Notes under the pieces: model-generated
Told to the model about the DNA's origin: nothing
What the model saw: the letters and a program-made list of their open reading frames with translations, nothing else
Database searches by the model: none
Program-made: the position numbers and the translations under genes
In this document: piece after piece, positions 1 to 5,411 of the stretch
Layout of the letters: the number at the start of each line of letters is the position of its first letter
Numbering within the stretch: position 1 is the stretch's first letter
DNA from: an uncultured Clostridia bacterium
GTDB lineage: Bacteria; Bacillota_A; Clostridia; TANB77; CAG-508
Assembly (NCBI GenBank): GCA_949747745.1
Contig: CATKFT010000228.1
Location: forward strand, 1 to 5,411
Direction of reading: 5' to 3'
Length of the DNA stretch: 5,411 bases

Positions 1-29
1 ATAGTTTTTTATAATATTTCTTTAATAAT

Positions 30-79
30 TTATAAGAACCTTTCATCAGTCCTATATACTAGACGAAAGGTTCTTATAA
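30..79 (-). terminator. 15-bp perfect inverted repeat after hydA; probable operon terminator
   Basis: The arms 30-44 (TTATAAGAACCTTTC) and 65-79 pair perfectly around a 20-base loop and begin 36 bp past the hydA stop. This position fits the end of the hyd operon. The flank on the minus strand (ATTATTAAAG) is AT-rich but lacks a clean T-run, so termination would be inefficient or the hairpin may serve as a 3' stabiliser. No gene is visible between 1 and 115. Confidence 0.45.
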
Positions 80-115
80 CACTTACTCATATAGATAAAT
101 GTTTGTTGTATATTC

Positions 116-1868
116 TTATATATTATATTTCTCCCTCTTTGCATATTCTGTATGCAATAATTCATGTGCCTTATGGCTTCCTGGTTTTTCTAAAAACTCT
201 TCATATATTTTTTTTACAACAGGGTTTTCATGTGATTTTCTAATTACACTTTTTTCGTCTATCGTATATAATGCATCTGCACGTTTTTTTCTTACATCTA
301 CTTCTCTTCTTATTTTAGAACTTTTTATAGGTTGCCCACCACCCATTACACATCCTCCTGGACATGCCATTATTTCTACAAATTGATAATCTGCTTTTTT
401 TTGCTTTATTTCATCTAATATAATTTGTGCATTAGCAAGTCCACTTGCTACAACTACATTTATGTTATCTCCTGCAATATTTACACTTCCTCGCTTTATT
501 CCATCTCCACCACGTATAATCTCAAAATCTATTTTATCTAAATCTTCTCCCGTTAATGTATCTTGTGCTGTTCTTAGTGCTGCTTCCATAACCCCACCTG
601 TTGTACCAAAAATAGCTGCTGCTCCTGTTGCTTCTCCCATTGGATTATCAAATGTAGTATCTTCTAATTCATTAAATTCTATATTTGCTTGTTTTATCAT
701 TCTTGCAAGTTCTCTTGTTGTTAGTACCGCATCTACATCATACATTCCATTATTTTTCATTTCATTTCTTTGTCTTTCAAATTTTTTTGCAATACATGGC
801 ATAACAGATACAACGTAAATTTTATTTGGGTCGATTCCTTCTTTTTCAGCATAATATGTTTTTAGTAATGCTCCAAACATTTGATGTGGAGATTTACAAG
901 TTGATAAATGTGGTAATAATTCTGGATAGTTCATTTCAATATATCTTACCCATCCTGGACTACAAGATGTAATCATAGGAAGTACTCCATTATTTTGTAC
1001 TCTTTCTATAAATTCATTTGCTTCTTCCATAATTGTAAAATCTGCCCCTGTGTTTGTATCAAATACTTTATCAAATCCTAAACGTTTTAATGCTGTTACC
1101 ATTTTTCCTGTAACATTTTGCCCAATTTCCATTCCGAATTCTTCACCTAACGCAACTCTTACAGCTGGAGCTGTTTGTACTATTACCTTTGTTTCTTCAT
1201 CTTTTAATTTTACCCATACTTCATCAATGCTTTCTTTCTCATGAAGTGCTCCTGTTGGACAAGCTTCTATACATTGACCACAAAATGTACAATTTACATC
1301 ATTTAAGCTATGGTCTCCTACAGTAGATATACATGATTTGAACCCACGATTTATGCAATCTATCGCTCCTATTTTTTGCATATTCTTACATGCTGCAATA
1401 CATCTTCTACATAAAATACATTTATTAAAGTCTCTTACTATTGATGGAGATAGATTATCTATTTTATGTTCTGTTCTTTCTCCTTCAAATTCAATATTTT
1501 GTATGTTAAATTTTGTACATAAGTCTTGTAATTCACAGTTTCCGTGACCTTGTACAAGTTAGGCAGCTTTTTTCATGATTTGATACAATTAAATCTAAAA
1601 TTACATGTCTTGCTTCTAGTACATTTGGTGTGTTGGTTTTTACAACCATACCTTCTTCTACTTTTTGAATACATGATGTTGCAAATCCTCGTCTTCCCTC
1701 TACTTCTACAATGCACATTCTACAGTCTCCAACTTCGTTTATGTCTTTTAAAAAGCATAATGTTGGTATGTCTATTCCTGCTTGTTTTGCAGCATCTAAT
1801 ATGGTTGTTCCTGCTTTTACTTTTACATCTATTCCATCAATAGTTAAGTTTATTAATTCTTCTTCCAT
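116..1868 (-). CDS. hydA: HydA / HndD, catalytic [FeFe]-hydrogenase subunit, with one +1 frameshift site
   Basis: HydA reversibly makes H2 from protons and electrons at the H-cluster. One extra C (coding strand, at 1544) breaks the frame; skipping it gives 584 codons, 583 residues plus TAA, a normal length. Domains: N-terminal [2Fe-2S] (Cys38, Cys49, Cys52, Cys66); His-Cys3 [4Fe-4S] (His98, Cys102, Cys105, Cys111); two [4Fe-4S] motifs (Cys150-160 and Cys193-203); then the H-cluster domain with TSCSPGW (Cys302, Ser303), MPCIAKKFE (Cys358) and EIMACPGGCVMGGGQP (Cys502, Cys506); and a C-terminal small-subunit-like region (SHENP, AHELLH). The first H-cluster motif has Ser where the textbook form TSCCP has its second Cys. 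This is the last gene of the operon, 61 bp after hydB. The maturases HydEFG must be encoded elsewhere. Confidence 0.92.
1543..1546 (-). other. hydA: in-frame CGG frameshift site of hydA (TCA-CGG-A)
   Basis: The coding strand reads AGG TCA CGG AAA CTG TGA. Skipping the C (plus-strand g1544) gives Arg-Ser108-Gly109-Asn-Cys-Glu-Leu-Gln, which supplies Cys111 of the His-Cys3 cluster and joins the two halves of the enzyme. Unshifted, translation stops after two further codons, giving a fragment of about 111 residues with only the [2Fe-2S] domain complete. Confidence 0.88.
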
Positions 1869-1874
1869 TTGGGT

Positions 1875-1881
1875 ACCTCCT
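1875..1881 (-). promoter_or_regulatory. hydA: ribosome binding site of hydA
   Basis: The minus strand reads AGGAGGT shortly before the ATG at 1868, a near-perfect Shine-Dalgarno sequence at good spacing. It is the strongest site in the operon. Confidence 0.85.
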
Positions 1882-1929
1882 TATTTTTTTGGTTTGCAGT
1901 CCGCTTTATTTAATTGGCTACTTGGAGTT

Positions 1930-3793
1930 TTAATTTCCAATTGCTTTAAATGGGCAACTAGTTAAACATGTTCCACATTTTATACACTTGTCTTGGTCTA
2001 TTTGTCTTATCTGTCTTGCTTCTCCTTTTATTGCATTTACTGGACAATTTTTTTGGCATAATCCACAACCTTTACATTTTTCTTCATTAATTGTAATTTT
2101 TGCCATTTTTTTGCATTCTAATGCCCTACAGTTTTTGTCTATAACATGTTCTTTGTATTCGTCTTTAAAGTATTTTAATGTACTAAGTACTGGATTTGGT
2201 GCACTTTGCCCTAACCCACAAATACTTGCATTTCTTATGTTTAGTGCTAGTTTTTCTAGTTTATATATGTCTAACTCTTTTCCTTCTCCATTACATATTT
2301 TTTCTAGTATTTCTAGCATCCTTTTTGTTCCAATTCTACATGGTGTACATTTTCCACAAGATTCATCTACTGTAAATTCCAAATAAAATTTTGCAAGACT
2401 TACCATACATTTTGTATCGTCCATTACAATAAGTCCACCGTGACCCCATCATAGACCCAATCTCTTTTAATGATTCATAATCTATTGGTGTATCTAAGTG
2501 TTCTTTTGGTATACATCCTCCTGATGGTCCACCTGTTTGTGCTGCTTTAAAGTCTCTACCATTTGGTATTCCTCCACCAATGTCATATATAATTTCACGA
2601 AGTGTTGTTCCCATTGGTACTTCTACAAGTCCTACATTGTTCACATTTCCTCCTAATGCAAACACTTTTGTTCCCTTCGATTTTTCTGTTCCAATAGAAG
2701 AATACCATTTAGCTCCATTTAATATTATTTGTGCAATATTTGCATATGTTTCAACATTATTTATTAGAGTTGGTTTTCCCCATAATCCGCTTACTGCTGG
2801 ATATGGAGGTTTTACTCTTGGTTGACCACGTCTTCCTTCTATAGATTCTAGAAGAGCTGTTTCCTCTCCACATACAAATGCTCCTGCACCTAGTCGTATT
2901 TCTATGTCAAAACAAAAATTACTTTCAAAAATATTGTCCCCTAATATTCCATAATCTTTTGCTTGTTTTAAGGCAATGTCAAATCTTTTTACTGCAATTG
3001 GATATTCTGCTCTTACATAAATATATCCTTTATTTGCACCTATTGCATATGCTGCAATTGCCATTGCTTCAATAACAGAGTGTGGATCTCCTTCTAATAT
3101 GCTCCTATCCATAAATGCACCGTGGGTCTCCTTCGTCTGCATTACATACCACATATTTTATATCACTTTGTGATGCTTTTGTTAATTCCCATTTCATTCC
3201 TGTTGGAAAACCTGCTCCACCACGTCCACGAAGTCCGTGATTCTTTTATTATATTTATAACTTCATCTGAACTCATACTTTTTAAAACTTTTTCTAATGC
3301 CAAATATCCATCAAATGCTATGTATTCATCTATATCTTCTGGGTTTATTACTCCACAGTTTTTAAGTGCAATTCTTTTTTGCTTTTTGTAGAAATTTAAT
3401 TCATCTAAACTTTTAACTTTACTTCCATAAGTATCCTTACAAAGTAAACGTTCTACAATCTCTCCTTTTTCAATGTGACTTTCAATAATTTCATTGCAAT
3501 CTTCTGGTTTTACCATAGCATAAAAAGTATCTTCTGGTCTTATTATAACAATAGGACCTTTTGCACAAAGCCCAAAGCACCCTGTTTTAATAACCCTTAC
3601 ATTTTCTATGTTCTTTTCTTTAATAATTCTTTTAAAATTTTCCAAAATTTCTGGTGATTTAGAAGATGTACACCCTGTTCCTTGGCATACCAAAATATGT
3701 TTTTCACCGAGTATTTAGAATTTTATTTGTGCGTAGTTCTAATTCTTTTTTCTTATCTTCTCTAATTTTTGCAATCTCTTCTATTGTTTTCAT
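1930..3793 (-). CDS. hydB: HydB / HndC, NuoF-like NADH- and FMN-binding subunit, with four +1 frameshift sites
   Basis: HydB is the diaphorase subunit that binds NAD(H) and FMN and passes electrons between HydC and HydA. The frame is broken by four extra Cs (coding strand, at 3709, 3237, 3122 and 2440). Skipping them gives exactly 620 codons, 619 residues plus TAA, a normal HydB length. Domains: N-terminal thioredoxin-like [2Fe-2S] (Cys36, Cys41, Cys72, Cys76); FMN/NADH core with [13 protein letters not shown] (186-198), NADEGDPG ending at 224 and [10 protein letters not shown] (301-310); SLBB-like region; NuoF [4Fe-4S] (Cys478, Cys481, Cys484, Cys524); and two C-terminal [4Fe-4S] ferredoxin motifs (Cys572-582 and Cys602-612). 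The start at 3793 has GGGAG ten bases upstream. The first 28 residues precede the first shift site and match the usual N-terminal extension. No stop or missing motif is otherwise present, which argues against a decayed gene. Confidence 0.88.
2439..2442 (-). other. hydB: in-frame CGG frameshift site 4 of hydB (TCA-CGG-T)
   Basis: The coding strand reads GGG TCA CGG TGG. Skipping the C (plus-strand g2440) gives Met-Gly-Ser450-Gly451-Gly-Leu-Ile-Val, a conserved stretch before the NuoF iron-sulfur motif. Unshifted, the frame runs about 24 codons to a stop near 2363. Confidence 0.88.
3121..3124 (-). other. hydB: in-frame CGG frameshift site 3 of hydB (CCA-CGG-T)
   Basis: The coding strand reads GAC CCA CGG TGC. 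Skipping the C (plus-strand g3122) gives the conserved Asp-Glu-Gly-Asp-Pro223-Gly224-Ala-Phe-Met. Unshifted, TAG follows within five codons. A purine run GAAGGAGA lies a few bases upstream and could act as an internal Shine-Dalgarno stimulator, but it also encodes the conserved residues. Confidence 0.88.
3236..3239 (-). other. hydB: in-frame CGG frameshift site 2 of hydB (TCA-CGG-A)
   Basis: The coding strand reads GAA TCA CGG ACT. Skipping the C (plus-strand g3237) gives Ser185-Gly186-Leu-Arg-Gly-Arg-Gly-Gly, the invariant glycine-rich FMN-site motif of NuoF proteins. Unshifted, the frame runs on as unrelated sequence and stops near 3163. Confidence 0.88.
3708..3711 (-). other. hydB: in-frame CGG frameshift site 1 of hydB (ACT-CGG-T)
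   Basis: After Thr28 the coding strand reads ACT CGG TGA; without a shift the frame stops one codon later. Skipping the C (plus-strand g3709) gives Thr-Gly-Glu-Lys-His and opens the thioredoxin-like domain. There is no Shine-Dalgarno-like stretch close upstream. It is the only one of the five sites in a poorly conserved linker and the only one preceded by T rather than A. Confidence 0.8.
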
Positions 3794-3803
3794 TTTACTA
3801 GCA

Positions 3804-3809
3804 CTCCCT
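3804..3809 (-). promoter_or_regulatory. hydB: ribosome binding site of hydB
   Basis: The minus strand reads AGGGAG ten bases before the ATG at 3793. This supports a start well upstream of the first frameshift site rather than the TTG at 3693, which would cut away the first strand of the thioredoxin-like domain. Confidence 0.7.
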
Positions 3810-3844
3810 TCATTTTTTAATTAAATTTCTATTAATATTCTCTT

Positions 3845-4333
3845 TTAAGCTAATTCATCTAACACTTTATCTAATTTTTGAACAGTAGCTTTTCCATATA
3901 CTTCTCCATTAACAGTAAATACTGGTGCAAGTCCACATGCTCCTACACATCTTGTTGCTTCTATTGAAAATTTACCATCTTCTGTTGTTTCTCCTGTTTT
4001 TATACCTAATCTATCTTCTAATCTATCCATTATTTTTTGTGATCCCTTTACGTAGCAAGCTGTCCCTAAGCATACAGCAATATGGTATTTTCCTTTTGGT
4101 TTTAGAGTAAATCTTGAATAAAATGTAATAACTCCAAATATTTCTGCCATAGGAATACTTAAGTATTCTGATACAGCAACTTGTGCATGTTTTGGAATAT
4201 AACCATAATGTTCTTGTACATCATTTAATATTTGAATCAAATTATCTTTATCTTGCTTATAAACAAAAAGCATTTTCTCCAATTCTTCATCTTTACCACA
4301 ATTTGCACAGCACTTATCTTTATTTTCTTCCAT
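3845..4333 (-). CDS. hydC: HydC / HndA, NuoE-like [2Fe-2S] subunit of NAD-linked [FeFe]-hydrogenase
   Basis: This 162-residue protein is the thioredoxin-fold [2Fe-2S] subunit homologous to the 24-kDa subunit of complex I. It sits beside the flavin-binding HydB in the cytoplasmic HydABC complex and takes part in electron transfer with NAD(H). An N-terminal helical part (about 15-75, with HYGYIPKHAQ and EIFGVITFYSRF) is followed by the cluster ligands Cys88 and Cys93 (AVCLGTAC) and Cys129 and Cys133 (RCVGACGLAP), the canonical C-x4-C and C-x3-C pairs. The length is normal for the family and the frame is uninterrupted, with no CGG codon. An extra Cys group near the N-terminus (Cys8, Cys9, Cys12) is not part of the known cluster; its role is unknown. 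It is the first gene of the operon, 51 bp before hydB. Confidence 0.93.
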   Translation of the reverse strand: MEENKDKCCANCGKDEELEKMLFVYKQDKDNLIQILNDVQEHYGYIPKHAQVAVSEYLSIPMAEIFGVITFYSRFTLKPKGKYHIAVCLGTACYVKGSQKIMDRLEDRLGIKTGETTEDGKFSIEATRCVGACGLAPVFTVNGEVYGKATVQKLDKVLDELA

Positions 4334-4340
4334 AAAATAT

Positions 4341-4350
4341 CCGCCCTTTC
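4341..4350 (-). promoter_or_regulatory. hydC: ribosome binding site of hydC
   Basis: The minus strand reads GAAAGGGCGG seven bases before the ATG at 4333. It is an imperfect Shine-Dalgarno sequence, with a C interrupting a G run. An in-frame ATG at 4366 lacks a site of its own and would place this one inside the gene, so 4333 is preferred. The CGG here is outside any coding frame. Confidence 0.65.
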
Positions 4351-4379
4351 TATTAATATTATGCAACTCACATATCTAA

Positions 4380-4418
4380 AAATAACTTCAGCTTGATTAT
4401 ATCAAACTGAAGTTATTT
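4380..4418. repeat. 39-bp palindrome covering the hyd promoter (operator and/or terminator)
   Basis: The outer arms are a perfect 12-bp inverted repeat (AAATAACTTCAG at 4380-4391 and CTGAAGTTATTT at 4407-4418). After one mismatch a further 5-bp stem (TTGAT/ATCAA) closes on the loop TAT. On the minus strand it runs into TTTTTAG, so as RNA it could end transcription arriving from the pilin-like gene. As DNA it places the -10 box at its centre, as an operator for a dimeric regulator would. Transcripts starting at about 4389 would carry only part of one arm. Confidence 0.6.
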
Positions 4419-4424
4419 ACTCAA
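4396..4424 (-). promoter_or_regulatory. promoter of the hydCBA operon
   Basis: The minus strand reads TTGAGT (4424-4419), a 17-bp spacer, then a perfect TATAAT (4401-4396). The predicted start of transcription is about 4389, giving a leader of roughly 55 bases before hydC. Box sequence, spacing and distance all fit a housekeeping sigma-factor promoter. The spacer and -10 box lie entirely inside the long palindrome 4380-4418. Confidence 0.65.
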
Positions 4425-4478
4425 GTTATTTTGTCATAATTTGTTGAATTTTTTGTTAATGTTTAGACTACATCTTTT

Positions 4479-4504
4479 CAATACATTTCTATAAAAATGT
4501 ATTG
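4479..4504 (-). terminator. hairpin after the pilin-like gene; possible terminator without U-tract
   Basis: A perfect 10-bp stem (CAATACATTT at 4479-4488, AAATGTATTG at 4495-4504) has a six-base loop and begins 28 bp past the pilin-like stop. On the minus strand it is followed by AAAAGATG rather than a run of T, so it is not a classic intrinsic terminator. It may instead protect the 3' end of the mRNA or bind a protein. Confidence 0.35.
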
Positions 4505-4531
4505 GTGCAAAAAGACGTCTTAAACACTATT

Positions 4532-5152
4532 TTAAGTTTCTCCCTCAGGAACACATCCTTCTGCATACCAAAACTTACAAAATTGGAATTTTACATTACC
4601 TTCTTTAACAAATTCTATATATTCTCCCTTTTTCATATACATAGTTATTCCATTTTCATATGAATTGCCAGATCCACTAATATTATTTTGCTCTATTAAA
4701 GTACCATTTTCTAAATAGTGTTTTACATATGCCTGACATGCAACATCAGTACCAATAAGTGTAGTTCCTATTGTAAAATAGCCATCAGTTGGTGCAATAA
4801 ATTTCTTCACCTGGCCTACATCTATATAACTATCACTACGTAACTTTTGGTATAAATTATTTTGCATTTCTAATTTTTTATCTACTTCACTGCTAATATA
4901 CTTTTTTAAGTCTTCTGTTGATATTGTTATTTGCGCATTATCATCTATTGCTATTTGTATCTGACTATATAACTTATCTAAATCTTCTATTTCCTTTTGT
5001 TCAGCTTCTATATAATTTTTATTTGCATCTTTTGATACTTTTAATATTCCTTTATCTCCTAATGTTAGTTTTAATGTTACTCCTGCTAAAATAAGTAATA
5101 CTATTATTGTTATAACCAAAGCAATTAATGTAATTCCTCTAATACCTCTCAT
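4532..5152 (-). CDS. type IV prepilin-like surface protein with a C-terminal beta-rich domain
   Basis: This is a 206-residue protein. It begins MRGIRG, then ITLIALVITIIVLLILAGV, the short basic leader, glycine cleavage site and hydrophobic helix (about residues 7-29) of type IV pilins and type II secretion pseudopilins. A prepilin peptidase would cut after Gly6 and methylate Ile7. The usual Glu at mature position 5 is Ala here, a variant I recall as common in uncultured Firmicutes. Residues about 49-103 are charged and helical, possibly coiled coil. Residues about 109-197 look beta-rich (IAPTDGYFTIG, MKKGEYIEF) with Cys139, Cys192 and Cys200. This part recalls small jelly-roll tips of surface or tail-fibre proteins, but that is inference. 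No pilus assembly genes are in the window. It lies upstream of hydC in the same direction but is separated by hairpins and a promoter, so it is probably a separate transcript. Confidence 0.75.
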   Translation of the reverse strand: MRGIRGITLIALVITIIVLLILAGVTLKLTLGDKGILKVSKDANKNYIEAEQKEIEDLDKLYSQIQIAIDDNAQITISTEDLKKYISSEVDKKLEMQNNLYQKLRSDSYIDVGQVKKFIAPTDGYFTIGTTLIGTDVACQAYVKHYLENGTLIEQNNISGSGNSYENGITMYMKKGEYIEFVKEGNVKFQFCKFWYAEGCVPEGET

Positions 5153-5161
5153 TTCTATTTT

Positions 5162-5167
5162 CCTCCT
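5162..5167 (-). promoter_or_regulatory. ribosome binding site deciding the pilin-like start
   Basis: The minus strand reads AGGAGG nine bases before an ATG at 5152. The longer in-frame ATG at 5179 has no purine-rich site before it and would add a basic stretch (KKHRRKIE) containing this site. The 5152 start is therefore preferred. It also gives the short positively charged leader usual in prepilins. Confidence 0.8.
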
Positions 5168-5194
5168 ATGTTTTTTCATTTTTCTACATTTGTT

Positions 5195-5232
5195 CCACCA
5201 CTTGTTAAAACCTATATAAAACTATGTGGTGG
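5195..5232. repeat. 7-bp GC-rich inverted repeat, CCACCAC / GTGGTGG
   Basis: The perfect arms are 5195-5201 and 5226-5232, around a 24-base AT-rich spacer. With a two-base bulge the pairing extends by GTT/AAC outside the arms. In a region this poor in G and C the arms stand out. It lies about 45-80 bp upstream of the pilin-like start, so it could be an operator or a leader hairpin. It has no U-tract, so a terminator is unlikely. Confidence 0.4.
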
Positions 5233-5284
5233 GTAACAAAAGGATTTTGTATTACAACCTTATATTTATTTTAAAGAGTTTGTG

Positions 5285-5411
5285 TTATTTTTGTAAATAC
5301 TTGACTCTATATAATGTATCAAATTCTTTTAAATGTTGCATCGTACCATTTGTCATGATTACATATTTATTTTTAGCTTTTATATATCCAACATAATCAA
5401 GACTAGATGTC
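5285..5411 (-). CDS. C-terminal end of an unidentified gene, cut by the window edge
   Basis: Reading the minus strand from the right edge, one frame stays open for 41 codons and ends at a TAA at 5285-5287; the start lies outside the window. The peptide contains YIKAKNKYVIMTNGT and ends in RVKYLQK. It is rich in Lys and Tyr, has no membrane segment and no Cys, and has a plausible strand-turn-helix pattern. Codon use is A/T-rich like the neighbouring genes. The YIKAKNKYV stretch faintly recalls the LytTR DNA-binding domain, but the chain stops too early for the usual C-terminal part of that domain, so I assign no family. It lies about 130 bp upstream of the pilin-like gene in the same direction. 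A short open frame can arise by chance, so confidence is moderate. Confidence 0.5.
   Translation of the reverse strand, partial: TSSLDYVGYIKAKNKYVIMTNGTMQHLKEFDTLYRVKYLQK

Larger units (their letters stand above)
5153..5284 (-). other. intergenic region upstream of the pilin-like gene
   Basis: No gene is visible in these 132 bp. On the minus strand the stretch has a small hairpin (ACAAAA, loop, TTTTGT at 5236-5250) that could be a weak terminator for the gene to the right. It then has the GC-rich inverted repeat listed separately, and an AGGAGG ribosome binding site close to the pilin start. A weak promoter-like pair (TTGTTA, 17 bp, TATAGG) overlaps the inverted repeat, but its -10 box is poor. 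Confidence 0.4.

Noticed and set aside
30..79. Inverted repeat as the end of an insertion sequence
   Set aside because: There is only one copy in the window, no transposase and no target duplication. Its position just past hydA fits a transcript-end hairpin better.
99..386. Plus-strand open frames opposite the hydrogenase genes
   Set aside because: They are hydrophobic, low-complexity readings opposite A/T-biased coding sequence, lack ribosome binding sites, and overlap strongly supported minus-strand genes.
1544..3709. Classic prfB-type +1 frameshifting (slip on CUU before UGA)
   Set aside because: The sites have no slippery CUU, no in-frame stop at the shift codon and no shared upstream Shine-Dalgarno-like element. 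The common element is CGG followed by a purine or T that completes a glycine codon.
116..3793. hydB and hydA as decaying pseudogenes
   Set aside because: Five lesions of one identical kind at one codon phase, with no other frameshifts, stops or lost cofactor residues in about 3.6 kb, do not look like random decay.
4341..4343. CGG inside the hydC ribosome binding site as a sixth extra-C site
   Set aside because: It is preceded by G rather than A or T, lies before the start codon and breaks no frame, so nothing shows that the C is additional. If it were, it would favour an artefact, since it is non-coding.
4453..4470. Possible Rex operator (TTGTTAA-N4-TTAACAA) upstream of the hyd promoter
   Set aside because: The left half matches perfectly, but the right half (TAGACTA) matches only four of seven positions, and the site lies about 30 bp upstream of the -35 box. 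Rex control of hydrogenases is known in related bacteria, but this sequence does not support it well.

Overview
The window is AT-rich DNA from an anaerobic, low-GC Bacillota (clostridial or uncultured gut type). The evidence is the strong A/T codon bias, AGGAGG-type ribosome binding sites, a trimeric NAD-linked [FeFe]-hydrogenase operon of the kind found in fermenters, and a pilin-like protein with a 'GITLIALVIT...' N-terminus typical of uncultured Firmicutes. All convincing genes are on the minus strand, so the window reads from its right end to its left end.

Layout in transcription order: (1) the last 41 codons of an unidentified gene run in from the right edge (stop at 5285-5287). (2) An intergenic stretch with a GC-rich inverted repeat precedes a 206-residue type IV prepilin-like protein (5152-4532). 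(3) A 198-bp spacer holds two perfect-arm hairpins; the second (4380-4418) contains the -10 box of a near-consensus promoter. (4) The hydrogenase operon follows: hydC (NuoE-like, 4333-3845), hydB (NuoF-like flavoprotein, 3793-1930) and hydA (H-cluster catalytic subunit, 1868-116), with spacers of 51 and 61 bp and a Shine-Dalgarno sequence before each gene. (5) A 15-bp perfect inverted repeat (30-79) lies just past the operon.

Together HydABC would form a soluble complex exchanging electrons among NAD(H), probably ferredoxin, and H2. HydC and HydB carry the NADH/FMN module and HydA makes or oxidises H2. No maturation genes (hydE, hydF, hydG) are in the window.

The striking feature is that hydB and hydA are not continuous reading frames. 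Each contains extra single bases, four in hydB and one in hydA. All five lesions are the same: one additional C on the coding strand, exactly at a codon boundary, in front of a glycine GGN codon, creating an in-frame CGG (TCA-CGG-A, TCA-CGG-T, CCA-CGG-T, TCA-CGG-A, ACT-CGG-T). Removing the five Cs gives full-length 619- and 583-residue proteins with every cofactor motif intact. No other in-frame CGG occurs in any gene of the window, while CGT, CGC, CGA, AGA and AGG all serve as ordinary arginine codons. This is the pattern expected if CGG has no normal decoder and CGGN is a +1 frameshift or four-base glycine codon. A systematic sequencing artefact, RNA editing and gene decay are the alternatives. 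The sequence alone does not decide, but it argues against random error and against decay.
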